28,296 nt of DNA, taken from positions 1 to 28,296 of IMG/VR virus record IMGVR_UViG_3300032285_000096. The stretch is one strand, 5' to 3'. Position numbers and translations under genes: made by a program. The notes under the pieces were generated by a model. That model searched no databases, was not told the DNA's origin, and saw nothing but the letters and a program-made list of their open reading frames with translations. The stretch comes from a virus. This document shows positions 7,027 through 15,604 of this stretch, piece after piece. Positions within the stretch are counted from its first letter, which is position 1, and the number at the start of each line of letters is the position of its first letter.

Positions 7027-7593
7027 TTAGTTTGCTCCGTAAAGTGCGAATTTGCTGTATTGATTATAGTTAGAACCATTGCCAAAAATTTTAATAGTAT
7101 TAATTGCTGAAGTAGATTGCCATAGACCTGAAGCAAGTTCTATAAATTGACCATCTGCTCCACCATTGGTATCAAAACCGTTTAAGGCTCTTACAGTTTT
7201 GTATTTGTTTGTGTTAGCATAATCTAAAATATCTATAACACCTGAACCAAAGTAATTGCCTGAACCTAATCCACCTCCTGACATAACTATTGCACTATAA
7301 CTTGAACCAGGCAAAGCAGAACCGCCAGCGGCCGAACCAGTACCATAGAGATTATGACCGTAATAGTCAGCACCAGTTGTATCTGAATTAAATTGAATTT
7401 TTTGATACGTATTGCTAGTATTATTAGCAATAAATCTAATTTGCAAATGCTTATATGTACTTGGAATAGATGAAAAAGTAATGCTTGATGCACCAGCAGC
7501 ATCTACCGTAGCCGTAGCAATCTGATAGAAGTCAGTTGAGTAAGAGTATAGATGCCCGCTAATCTGCGAGGATAAAATACCAGGAAGTATCAT
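7027..7593 (-). CDS. Tail/receptor-binding domain paralog 5 with PGI-type N-terminus
   Basis: 188 residues. It begins MILPGILSSQISGHL, a short segment I have seen at the N-terminus of phage fibre proteins and a plausible virion-anchoring peptide. It then carries one copy of the repeated domain: 'SSITFSSIPSTYKHLQIRF', 'LYGTGSAAGGS', 'ILDYANTNKYKTVRALNG', 'ASGLWQSTSAINTIKIF', 'SKFALYGAN'. It is the first copy transcribed and the only one with the PGI segment, so it may be the base of the array. Its ATG shares a base with the preceding stop (TAATG). The receptor-binding role is inferred. Confidence 0.72.
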   Translation of the reverse strand: MILPGILSSQISGHLYSYSTDFYQIATATVDAAGASSITFSSIPSTYKHLQIRFIANNTSNTYQKIQFNSDTTGADYYGHNLYGTGSAAGGSALPGSSYSAIVMSGGGLGSGNYFGSGVIDILDYANTNKYKTVRALNGFDTNGGADGQFIELASGLWQSTSAINTIKIFGNGSNYNQYSKFALYGAN

Positions 7594-7952
7594 TAGGCTA
7601 AGTCTCCCAACACTAGCCAGTTATTGGCTGAGGTTTGGATAGCAGTAGCACCTGAATACTGTACGCGAGTCTTTGGGGTAGCAGCAGTTCCACCTGTTGA
7701 TGTAACTGTTACTCCGCTTGCTCCCGACAAAGTAACCTGTCCTGCTCCTGTTTGGGCGAAGTTAAGAATCGCACCGACAGGTAGCGCCACAGAAGCATTA
7801 GTTGGAATTGTTACTGCGATAGCGGAAGCATTAGCCAAGGTAACAAGTGTGTTGTTTCCATCGGCTAGCGTAAAGGTATATGTGGTTCCTGTCTGTGCAT
7901 TGACAGCAAGAACTGGTGTGACAGCAGTATTAGTTAATAGTGTTACAGCCAT
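7593..7952 (-). CDS. Small fibre-associated protein, stand-alone version of the 8266-8991 C-terminal domain
   Basis: 119 residues. From residue 18 it reads VNAQTGTTYTFTLADGNNTL ... 'GAGQVTLSGASGVTVTSTGG' ... 'RVQYSGATAI' ... 'WLVLGDLA'. This parallels residues 149-241 of the 241-residue protein at 8266-8991, including the same GDLA ending, so the two share a domain by duplication. The motif is common at the C-termini of phage fibre proteins and probably forms a small beta-rich trimeric cap or adhesion domain; this is inference. It is joined to both neighbours by TAATG overlaps. Confidence 0.7.
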   Translation of the reverse strand: MAVTLLTNTAVTPVLAVNAQTGTTYTFTLADGNNTLVTLANASAIAVTIPTNASVALPVGAILNFAQTGAGQVTLSGASGVTVTSTGGTAATPKTRVQYSGATAIQTSANNWLVLGDLA

Positions 7953-8266
7953 TAGAGTGTTACTCCTGTCGCAGTGAAGTCTGTGTTTCCTGTTGTTGAA
8001 TAAACCTTTAGGATGTCACCACTGGCTAGCGTCCAACCTGGAGTCTCCTGCAAGGAGCCATTGGCACCTAGAGTTAAGTCGTAGTATTGGTAGTAAGCAG
8101 AGCCACCTGACTTGGTGATTGATACTCGGATAGCATCGTTGGTTCCGCCCTTATTGCAGGCGGTAAATGATGAGATGATTGAACCGTTAGTTGAACCTGT
8201 AACCAGTGTGGTTAAGGTTGTAACTGAAGGGGTTGCTTGTCCTAGGACTACGTATGCTGTTGCCAT
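7952..8266 (-). CDS. Small tail-associated beta protein, function unknown
   Basis: 104 residues, Ser/Thr/Gly-rich. The pattern 'VLGQATPSVTTLTTLVTGST', 'SFTACNKGGTNDAIRVSITK', 'QYYDLTLGANGSLQETPGW', 'SGDILKVYSTTGNTDFTATG' resembles small single-domain beta-sandwich proteins coded beside phage tail fibres. No catalytic motif, membrane segment or coiled coil is visible. It is linked by one-base stop/start overlaps to fibre genes on both sides, so equal production with them is likely. It may be a fibre-to-tail adaptor or decoration protein, but I have no direct evidence. Confidence 0.62.
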   Translation of the reverse strand: MATAYVVLGQATPSVTTLTTLVTGSTNGSIISSFTACNKGGTNDAIRVSITKSGGSAYYQYYDLTLGANGSLQETPGWTLASGDILKVYSTTGNTDFTATGVTL

Positions 8267-8991
8267 TACGCTAAGTCTCCAATCAACTGGAATGTATTAG
8301 AAGCGGTACAGAGGATTGTTGCTGCGCTATATTGAGTACGTAGTTTGGTACCAGTGCCAGTTACGGTTACTCCCGTATCTCCAGCAACAGTTACTTGACC
8401 TGCTCCAATTGCTTGGATGTTTACGTATTGCCCTGCACTGTAAGTGCTTGCTGGGACTGTTACTGTAATTGGGTTAGCGTTATACAGGGTAACCATCTTG
8501 TCTTGGTCTGTTGCTACCAGTGTATAGGTAGTTCCAGTTTGAGCATTGATTCCAAGAGTTGTCTTTGGAGTAGCAATAGTTGGAGTGTTAATGGTTGGTG
8601 TGGTAAGAGTTTTATTTGAAAGAGTTTGAGTATCCGTTGTACCTACAATGTTGCCAGTTAGTCCGTGTACTGGGCCAGTGGCAAAGATATGGTCAGAGAA
8701 GTCCGTTGCATCCTGAGCAATAAGTACGTGGCGTACTACAGCGCCAGCATTGTGAGATGCTGCCGATGTGCCGTTATAGCCACGAGTAATGTTTAGCGTG
8801 CTACCTGAAGCATTTGTAACAAGTACCAATTCCTCGGAGGCTGTATTGTAATCAAGGGCAACTACGTATGGGTAGGTGCTTGGAAAGCCAACTGGTGCTG
8901 CTGACAAAACAACTGTTGTTGAAGTGCTGTTAATAAAAGAGTTAACAGTGTTGTCAACCGCATTGGCGGAGTAGTAGCGTTTGGTTGCCAT
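8266..8991 (-). CDS. Tail fibre protein
   Basis: 241 residues in three parts. Residues about 22-90 are an N-terminal module ('VALDYNTASEELVLVTN', 'ITRGYNGTSAASHNAG') that resembles residues 27-96 of the upstream connector protein. Residues about 118-143 are the TDTQTLSNKTLTTPTINTPT segment, a well-known beta-helical or shaft motif of phage tail fibres. Residues about 149-241 form a C-terminal domain duplicated as the separate 119-residue protein downstream. The start ATG has AAGGA six bases upstream. The N-terminal module probably docks on the virion and the C-terminal domain forms the tip; both are inferences from order and known fibre design. Confidence 0.8.
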   Translation of the reverse strand: MATKRYYSANAVDNTVNSFINSTSTTVVLSAAPVGFPSTYPYVVALDYNTASEELVLVTNASGSTLNITRGYNGTSAASHNAGAVVRHVLIAQDATDFSDHIFATGPVHGLTGNIVGTTDTQTLSNKTLTTPTINTPTIATPKTTLGINAQTGTTYTLVATDQDKMVTLYNANPITVTVPASTYSAGQYVNIQAIGAGQVTVAGDTGVTVTGTGTKLRTQYSAATILCTASNTFQLIGDLA

Positions 8992-9000
8992 TGGCCGTCC

Positions 9001-9891
9001 TTAAGAGGTGTAGTGGGTACGAGGAGGGAATTGTTCTTGCAGGCGACGTACTTCTACAAGTAGACGTTGCTGGTACATTTGTTGCAATACTCTGCCGATG
9101 TTTACTGCAGAGCCGATTGGGTCATTGCCTTGCTGTGCATCTGCTTCAGCAGTAGCAGCAGGGACACGTCCAAGGTCAAGGTACATTGCTGTACGGTATG
9201 CAGCACCAAGAATAATTACTTCTCGTGCTGAGTCTGGCAAGCCAGTCATTGTGAAATCATCTGTATCGTATTGAAGCACTGATGGCTTCTTGGTGTAGGT
9301 AACCATAACTGGACGTCCAGGGATGATACCTTCACGAATAGATACTGTTTTACCTGAGTTCCAGTAAACTGGGTTAGCCATACGGTCTACACGGTAGTGA
9401 CGGACTGGTAACCATTCTTTAGATGGACCAATGGTTTGCCAAGAGCAACCTAGAATATCAATTGCTTCTTGTGGAAGTTGATATGTAGTACGGGCTGCTT
9501 GCCAGTTAAAAGTTGTGTAATAGGTACCGAACAAGTCTGGGTAAACACCATCAATAGCAAGGTTTAGATTGCGTCGGATAACGCTACGCGGAAAGGAAGG
9601 CGCGATAGTTACACGAGTACCAGCAGTGTGACTTGTTGCTACCGTGTCACGAAAACCTCTGCCATATGCAGGGATAGTTGCCGTATTAGATGTGCGGTCA
9701 AACTTGTCTACCCAGATTAGTTCGTCGTCAATTTCTACTAGACCACGAGTTAGTACTGTTCCATCTGCTACAACAAAGGTTAAGTCTGTTGCAGTCATAG
9801 GAGAAGTCAGGTACGTAGCCTGGTCCTGGCGGTTAGTGTAACCAGTCAGGGCTAGGTTAGTTTCGTTGATTAAGTCAATGAATGTTGCCAT
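9001..9891 (-). CDS. Head-tail connector or tail tube A-like structural protein
   Basis: 296 residues. The N-terminus (MATFIDLINETNLALTGYTN) is followed by a beta module (27-96) with EIDDELIWVD and AYGRGFRDTVATSHTAGTRV. Then comes a segment 'FPRSVIRRNLNLAIDGVYPD' (99-119) and a C-terminal helical part with 'PDSAREVIILGAAYRTAMYLD'. Proteins of this length and style, coded between head and fibre genes of short-tailed actinophages, are usually adaptors that close the portal and build the upper tail; T7 gp11 is the functional analogue I have in mind. No enzyme motif is visible. The ATG shares a base with the upstream stop. Confidence 0.6.
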   Translation of the reverse strand: MATFIDLINETNLALTGYTNRQDQATYLTSPMTATDLTFVVADGTVLTRGLVEIDDELIWVDKFDRTSNTATIPAYGRGFRDTVATSHTAGTRVTIAPSFPRSVIRRNLNLAIDGVYPDLFGTYYTTFNWQAARTTYQLPQEAIDILGCSWQTIGPSKEWLPVRHYRVDRMANPVYWNSGKTVSIREGIIPGRPVMVTYTKKPSVLQYDTDDFTMTGLPDSAREVIILGAAYRTAMYLDLGRVPAATAEADAQQGNDPIGSAVNIGRVLQQMYQQRLLVEVRRLQEQFPPRTHYTS

Positions 9892-10223
9892 TAGGATGCA
9901 ATAGTCCTTAATGCGGTAACCGCTTCAATGTACTTACTAGGGTCTGTGAAAATTCCAGCCAATTCGTTACATACTTTTGTTGTGTCTGTAAATCCTGCAG
10001 GACTACGTGATGAACTAACCTTGTAGTTCAAAGCACCAACTGTTTGCTTACCAGTTGTTCCAGCCCATTTATTAGCAGCACCTGCTTCTTCCAGGTATAT
10101 TGCTCTATTAGGATACTCGCCACCATTGGCAAGGCGATTTAATTCGTCAACAAAAGTTGAGCCTGGTTGCCCATACAAGTTGTATGTTGTTCCATTGTAT
10201 TTAACCGTGCCATATACAGTCAT
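9891..10223 (-). CDS. Hypothetical small protein, connector region
   Basis: 110 residues beginning MTVYGTVKYNGTTYNLYGQP. The sequence is mixed alpha/beta with one Cys (in KVCNELAG) and the segment 'LNRLANGGEYPNRAIYLEE'. I do not recognise the family. Its ATG has GAAAGGA about eight bases upstream, one of the better ribosome sites in this block, and its stop overlaps the connector gene start by one base. Context suggests a virion or assembly protein made with the connector. It shows no signal peptide or membrane segment. Confidence 0.65.
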   Translation of the reverse strand: MTVYGTVKYNGTTYNLYGQPGSTFVDELNRLANGGEYPNRAIYLEEAGAANKWAGTTGKQTVGALNYKVSSSRSPAGFTDTTKVCNELAGIFTDPSKYIEAVTALRTIAS

Positions 10224-10245
10224 CGGGTATCCTTTCTAAATTGAA

Positions 10246-10362
10246 TTACTTAGTTCCGCCAACGCCTTCGTATTCACCGTATGGTGATTTTGTAGGCTTG
10301 CCTGATAGTTTGTCGTTTATTTTGCCAACTGAGTTAGCATTGCAACCACATTCAACGCACAT
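10246..10362 (-). CDS. 38-residue Cys-rich small protein
   Basis: ATG at 10362, with AAAGGA seven bases upstream, encodes a peptide starting MCVECGCNANSVGKINDK and ending in YGEYEGVGGTK. Three Cys (residues 2, 5 and 7) at the very start suggest metal binding. Very short proteins starting MC-x-x-CGC are common in actinophage structural operons as I know them. Its start lies one base after the stop of the 54-residue gene (TAATATG). It is too short for routine gene finding. Function unknown. Confidence 0.65.
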   Translation of the reverse strand: MCVECGCNANSVGKINDKLSGKPTKSPYGEYEGVGGTK

Positions 10363-10363
10363 A

Positions 10364-10528
10364 TTATTTTCCTTTCACGTTCTTGAGTTTTGGGTTTGCT
10401 TTCTTTGCTGCTGGGCTAGCCTTACGGGTAGCAGATGCTAGAATCGCACCAGCACGTTCTTCTGAAATACCTTGCTTCTTAGCAATCTTTGCTTGGACCT
10501 TTGCGAATCCTGGATGCTTGGCAGCCAT
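10364..10528 (-). CDS. 54-residue basic protein
   Basis: ATG at 10528 directly follows the TAA of the 41-residue gene; AAGG lies about eight bases upstream. The protein (HPGFAKVQAKIAKKQGISEE, then RAGAILASATRKASPAAKKA, then NPKLKNVKGK) is strongly basic. I recognise this pattern as a small conserved phage protein found beside portal, capsid or tail genes: a short helix pair with 'GISEERAGAILA', then a Lys/Ala tail. A role in DNA or virion packaging is possible but not established. It is flanked by two more tiny genes, all translated in series. Confidence 0.75.
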   Translation of the reverse strand: MAAKHPGFAKVQAKIAKKQGISEERAGAILASATRKASPAAKKANPKLKNVKGK

Positions 10529-10654
10529 TTACTTAGCCTTCTTCTTTAGCATAGCCATACCCTTTTTAAGTTCCTTAGCCTTCTCAGCCTTAGACTCAAC
10601 TTTCTCTGCTGCGGCGTAAGCCTTAGCCTTTGTAATTTTCTTTGCTGCTGCCAT
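10529..10654 (-). CDS. 41-residue Lys/Ala-rich protein
   Basis: ATG at 10654 shares a base with the preceding stop (TAATG) and has AGGAG seven bases upstream. The peptide begins MAAAKKITKAKAYAAAEKVE and ends GMAMLKKKAK. It is an almost pure amphipathic, strongly basic helix, reminiscent of histone H1-like tails. Nucleic-acid or membrane binding is plausible from charge alone. It stops exactly where the 54-residue basic protein begins. Function unknown. Confidence 0.7.
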   Translation of the reverse strand: MAAAKKITKAKAYAAAEKVESKAEKAKELKKGMAMLKKKAK

Positions 10655-10989
10655 TAGATGTCTCCTGTGTGTTTCAATACCGAAGCACTTTGCTTGGTAA
10701 TATCTTTCGCTGCTGGCATTACGTCAGCGTTATATGCCGCACCCAACCTATCGCTGGCATCTCTTGCTTCATTGATAGCCCGCATAGTTGTACCTGCTGG
10801 CTGTATACCCTCTGCTCTGGCTGCTTTATAGGCATCCAATTCTTTATCCCACTTCTTAGCAGTCATAGAAGACTGCGCTCTACCAGCATCGCCAGTATTA
10901 ACGTGAAGGTTGGAATCTCTTAAACATTCAATGTAGGTTTCGTGGTTCTTTTCTTTGCAACCAGTTCTACAGTTTTCGCCCAATGGCAT
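10654..10989 (-). CDS. Small Cys/His protein of actinophage type
   Basis: 111 residues. The N-terminus MPLGENCRTGCKEKNHETYI followed by ECLRDSNLHV places Cys7, Cys11, His16 and Cys22 in a plausible zinc-binding arrangement. The rest reads 'KKWDKELDAYKAARAEGIQP' and 'AINEARDASDRLGAAYNAD'. I recognise this layout (C-x3-C, then H-x-x-Y-x-x-CLR, then W-x-x-EL-x-x-Y-x-x-AR-x-x-GIQP) from proteins encoded in actinobacteriophage structural clusters. Their function is unknown to me. The start has GAGGAG six bases upstream, and the gene overlaps the end of the glycosyltransferase gene by 23 bases. This gene is the main sequence-level hint at an actinobacterial host. Confidence 0.75.
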   Translation of the reverse strand: MPLGENCRTGCKEKNHETYIECLRDSNLHVNTGDAGRAQSSMTAKKWDKELDAYKAARAEGIQPAGTTMRAINEARDASDRLGAAYNADVMPAAKDITKQSASVLKHTGDI

Positions 10990-12037
10990 CCTTGACTCCT
11001 CTGAAAAAATCTAAGTTACGCTTTATGCGTTCGTTTTCTGGACCATTTGCTTTGACGGCTTCCTCTGTAAAGAGGATTGCTTCATCAATATGCTTGAGGT
11101 TATACGCTGCGATTCCTGCCAAGTCGTAGGCTTTCCAATCCCAGACAGCGGATTCGTAGCAGTAATGGTTGGAGCGAGGAGACTCCAAAGCGTTGAGAGC
11201 AGCATCTAGGCAACGCTGCCATTCTTGTTTTCTGTAAGCATCCATTGCCACACCAAATTGCGGCTCACCTTGCAAGGGAAGAATATCTCGGCCTTTGTCA
11301 TACCAAACTCTTGCATCTTCTGCTTTACCGAGTTGGTGAGATGCTTCTCCTGCCCATCGGCAAACTGCTGCAGATTCAACATCCCAACCACCACATTCAA
11401 TTTTCTTAGTTGCGCAATCTATAACTTCTTGCCACTTATCGTAGAAGAAATATTCTCTACACATATATGTCCACATACGTGCATCTGTTGGGTATTCCTT
11501 GACTGCCATCTCTAGCATTCCAAGGTATTGCCCACGTGATTTACTGCTATCTGGTAGATGTTCTATGACAGCATTGCGTATGTCACAGTCTCTTGGCTCG
11601 TGAGAGCCGTACCAAACTTGTACTTCGTGACAGGGATACTTCCAAGTCCAACCATTGCGGGAGTGGATTCTATCTCTTTCCCATTTATTGGAATCTGTCT
11701 TCATTGTTATCCAGGCACTATCAAATCCTGGTTGCCACTTCTTACGTACCTTGTCATAAAACTTTGGCTCTGGAACTTCATCCATATCCAAAATCAAACA
11801 TATGTCTGCGTCCTTTGGGACTAGCCCTAACGCAATGTTTCTTGCCATATCAAACCTAAAAGGTTCTATATGTGCTTGATGAACTGTTACTCCCAGTTCC
11901 TTAAGTTTTTCTTGTGTACCATCTGTGCTACCTGTGTCAACAACGATACGATAATCGCTACCTTTAGTAGCCTTCGCCCAGCGTTCAACATGAAGTATCT
12001 CATTTTTTGCTATTGCGTAGGTTGCTATCTTGACCAT
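10967..12037 (-). CDS. Family 2-type glycosyltransferase with TPR-like C-terminal region
   Basis: 356 residues. The N-terminal GT-A domain has 'YAIAKNEILHVERWAKAT' (7-24), 'RIVVDTGSTDGTQEKLKELG' (30-49), the FDMARNIAL helix (62-70) and the metal/nucleotide-sugar motif LDMDE (83-87). 'KYPCHEVQVW' (133-142) supplies the His-Glu typical of this subgroup. Residues about 160-350 are helical and repeat-like ('DARMWTYMCREYFFYDKW', 'GEASHQLGKAEDARVWYDKG', 'IAAYNLKHIDEAILFTEEAV'), resembling TPRs that bind a protein acceptor. The product would transfer a sugar from a nucleotide-sugar donor. Its gene starts 12 bases after the collagen-like fibre gene and overlaps the next gene, so a virion protein substrate is plausible. 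The Shine-Dalgarno is weak. The sugar and acceptor are unknown. Confidence 0.85.
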   Translation of the reverse strand: MVKIATYAIAKNEILHVERWAKATKGSDYRIVVDTGSTDGTQEKLKELGVTVHQAHIEPFRFDMARNIALGLVPKDADICLILDMDEVPEPKFYDKVRKKWQPGFDSAWITMKTDSNKWERDRIHSRNGWTWKYPCHEVQVWYGSHEPRDCDIRNAVIEHLPDSSKSRGQYLGMLEMAVKEYPTDARMWTYMCREYFFYDKWQEVIDCATKKIECGGWDVESAAVCRWAGEASHQLGKAEDARVWYDKGRDILPLQGEPQFGVAMDAYRKQEWQRCLDAALNALESPRSNHYCYESAVWDWKAYDLAGIAAYNLKHIDEAILFTEEAVKANGPENERIKRNLDFFRGVKDAIGRKL

Positions 12038-12049
12038 TGCGCAATTGTA

Positions 12050-13626
<1,577 letters not shown>

Positions 13627-13634
13627 GTCTCTCC

Positions 13635-13892
13635 TTAAACTTCTGTAATGTTTGCGCCGTAGCCAGCGTTAGTTAAAATTGTTTTTTCTACTTCTGTTAT
13701 GTAGTAAATGTGCCCACCTTGGTATGTGTAATCTGCATCAAGGGTTTGGTCTACACCTGGGGTGCGGAGTCGTTCTACTGCTGTTCCATAAACAAGGAGG
13801 GTATCTCCGCGAGCAATTCTATAACGCCACATCAAACGGCCAAAGCCACCTGGTGTCTCATCAACATTTGGTGGTATGAATTGATATGCCAT
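13635..13892 (-). CDS. Small head-associated protein, function unknown
   Basis: 85 residues (MAYQFIPPNVDETPGGFGRL ... ILTNAGYGANITEV). AAGGAG lies five bases before the ATG, a strong site. The gene is the first after the major capsid gene and the 13909-13937 hairpin. Its size, its Tyr/Gly-rich beta content and its location fit a head decoration, head-completion or collagen-fibre attachment protein, but no motif decides this. It ends nine bases before the GTG of the next gene and is probably co-translated with it. Confidence 0.65.
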   Translation of the reverse strand: MAYQFIPPNVDETPGGFGRLMWRYRIARGDTLLVYGTAVERLRTPGVDQTLDADYTYQGGHIYYITEVEKTILTNAGYGANITEV

Positions 13893-13908
13893 ATTTCTCC
13901 TTGTTAGG

Positions 13909-13937
13909 GTTAGCCCCCGCCGAAGCGGGGGACTAAC
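13909..13937 (-). terminator. Hairpin after the capsid gene (partial terminator or mRNA-stabilising stem)
   Basis: GTTAG-CCCCCGC (13909-13920) pairs with GCGGGGG-A-CTAAC (13925-13937) as a 12-bp stem with one bulged base. On the minus strand the loop is UUCG. No T-run follows; the sequence goes straight into AAGGAG of the next gene. It begins 15 bases after the capsid stop codon. A role in stabilising capsid mRNA or partly reducing downstream transcription is likely. Confidence 0.6.
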
Positions 13938-13952
13938 GTCTACTTAATTAAC

Positions 13953-14990
13953 TTAAGCGTTGTGAATTGAAGATGTTGATTCAATACGGACTAGAGAAGC
14001 GTCACGGTAACGTGCCCATCCTAGAACGCCGTACCATCCGATTGGACGGAAACGCATCAACTTGTCAACAACTGGTCCGAACACTACGTGTGGTTCTTCA
14101 GCAACTGCTTCAGCAAGTGCTTGCTTACCAGCAAGAAGTGTACGGAATACGCGAACGCCACCTGTAGCGTTTACGTATGAAGATGTACCGAATGTACCTG
14201 ATGCTGTACCAGCACCTGTACCATCAGCAAAGTTAGCCATACGTGGAGACTCAACGAACATAGCACCTTCGTATGTTCCGATTGTTCCTGGCCAGAACTC
14301 AGATGAACCTGTCTCTGAGTACTTGTGGTCATCGCGCCAAGCGTTTGCACCAGTCTCAGCACGCAAGTCGTGTGAAACTTCTGGGTGGATTCCACACCAG
14401 TAGTATTCGCCTTGACGTGGAACAGCCTTGTTTGCACGCAACTTAGCAACACCTTGACGGATTGCTGCAGCCTTGATGTAGTCAGTTCCGAGGATTGACT
14501 TTTGGGTTGTTCCATTTGTGTATGTACCTGCATAGGTAGATACTAGGGCATTGTTAACTGTAGCAATTGCGTTTGGTCCACCGATAAGGGTAGCAAGTGC
14601 AACTGTGTCAAGTGAGTCAGCCATATTGAACGCGATGATGTCAGCAATTGCTGGGTCAACATCTGATAGTGAGAAAAGTTCCAACTTACGTGTAGCAAGT
14701 GAAGCATTTCCGTATTCTTGTAGGGTAACAGGAATTTGTGTTGTGTTACCAAGTGCAACTGCATCTGGGTCAGAAGTTTCTGATAGTGCGGTTGTTGCTG
14801 CTGCTAGGTCTGTGTAAATCTGGAATACAACAGAAGAACCTGGCATTGCTTGTTGTACTGGACGCTTGTCTGCTACATCGCGGACTAGAGGTACAGCACG
14901 GAGTGCAAACTCTACATAACGGTCATACGCGGTTTGTACTAGATAATTACCTAGGGAACCTGACGAGGTATCTGTATATGCGTTTGTCAC
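13953..14990 (-). CDS. Major capsid protein (HK97-fold, N4-gp56-like)
   Basis: 345 residues, the usual size for a phage capsid protein. 'GSSVVFQIYTDLAAATTALS' (51-70) is followed by 'QIPVTLQEYGNASLATRKLE' (85-104), 'LFSLSDVDPAIADIIAFNMA' (105-124) and later 'YYWCGIHPEVSHDLRAE'. This order (E-loop-like strand, LxEYGN, long spine helix, I/V-HP-x-V) is that of the N4-gp56 family of capsid proteins. It follows the scaffold gene and precedes a stable hairpin, both typical for a highly expressed capsid gene. The start is GTG with AAGGTG about five bases upstream. It would form the icosahedral shell. Confidence 0.85.
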   Translation of the reverse strand: MTNAYTDTSSGSLGNYLVQTAYDRYVEFALRAVPLVRDVADKRPVQQAMPGSSVVFQIYTDLAAATTALSETSDPDAVALGNTTQIPVTLQEYGNASLATRKLELFSLSDVDPAIADIIAFNMADSLDTVALATLIGGPNAIATVNNALVSTYAGTYTNGTTQKSILGTDYIKAAAIRQGVAKLRANKAVPRQGEYYWCGIHPEVSHDLRAETGANAWRDDHKYSETGSSEFWPGTIGTYEGAMFVESPRMANFADGTGAGTASGTFGTSSYVNATGGVRVFRTLLAGKQALAEAVAEEPHVVFGPVVDKLMRFRPIGWYGVLGWARYRDASLVRIESTSSIHNA

Positions 14991-15030
14991 TGTGTCACCT
15001 TCTTTCTTTTAAGGGTTGTGCGGATGGGTT

Positions 15031-15513
15031 TTAGCCACGGAAGCGGCTTGTTGGATTACCTGTCAACGCATTTAATTCGTCTATTGACTTTACTCCATTG
15101 AGTTTAGACATTAAGTCTGCATCTCTTGTTGGAGTTGTTGCGCTTGAGGTAGATGCGTTAATGCGTTGATACGCAGCAACATTAGCCTGAGTTTCCTCGG
15201 CTGCTTGAGCACTCTCTGTTGACTTAGCGAATCCGAATACATCGGCGTTCTCTGTTAGCCAAGCATCTACTTGCTCTGGTGTAGATACGTCACTAGGAAT
15301 AAACTTAGCAACCTTATCTGGTACACCTTTTTGTGCCAATACATCTTTGACGCTACGACTGCGTAGGTCTGATTGAATCTGTGCCAATTGCTCGGACAGT
15401 TCTTTCTTTTCTTTCTCTGCACGCTTTAACGCCTTGCGGAGATTGGCTGGACCATTATCTTGAGTTTCCTCAACATCGTAGTCATCTTCGTCATCTTCAT
15501 ATTGGTTTGCCAT
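15031..15513 (-). CDS. Capsid scaffolding protein
   Basis: 160 residues from the ATG at 15513, chosen because GGGAG lies about seven bases upstream. The N-terminus is acidic (YEDDEDDYDVEETQDN), followed by a charged coiled coil (about 23-52, 'LRKALKRAEKEKKELSEQLA'), a middle 'DKVAKFIPSDVSTPEQVDAW' segment, and a polar C-terminus ending NPTSRFRG. Acidic head, coiled coil, disordered basic end and placement just before the major capsid gene are the standard marks of phage scaffolds. Some relatives carry a linked protease, but none is seen here. The same frame remains open upstream to a GTG at 15603, giving a 30-residue extension discussed separately. Confidence 0.8.
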   Translation of the reverse strand: MANQYEDDEDDYDVEETQDNGPANLRKALKRAEKEKKELSEQLAQIQSDLRSRSVKDVLAQKGVPDKVAKFIPSDVSTPEQVDAWLTENADVFGFAKSTESAQAAEETQANVAAYQRINASTSSATTPTRDADLMSKLNGVKSIDELNALTGNPTSRFRG

Positions 15514-15604
15514 TTGGCACTCCCTTTCGTGTTGTCGGATGCGCAGGCCACAAGTCATCTCAGGGGAAAGATGGTTGGCTCCCACTACCAGTCTGTAATA
15601 CACA

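Noticed and set aside
14062-14403. 113-codon plus-strand frame inside the capsid gene
   Set aside because: Shadow of the capsid coding strand; no ribosome site and no recognisable content.
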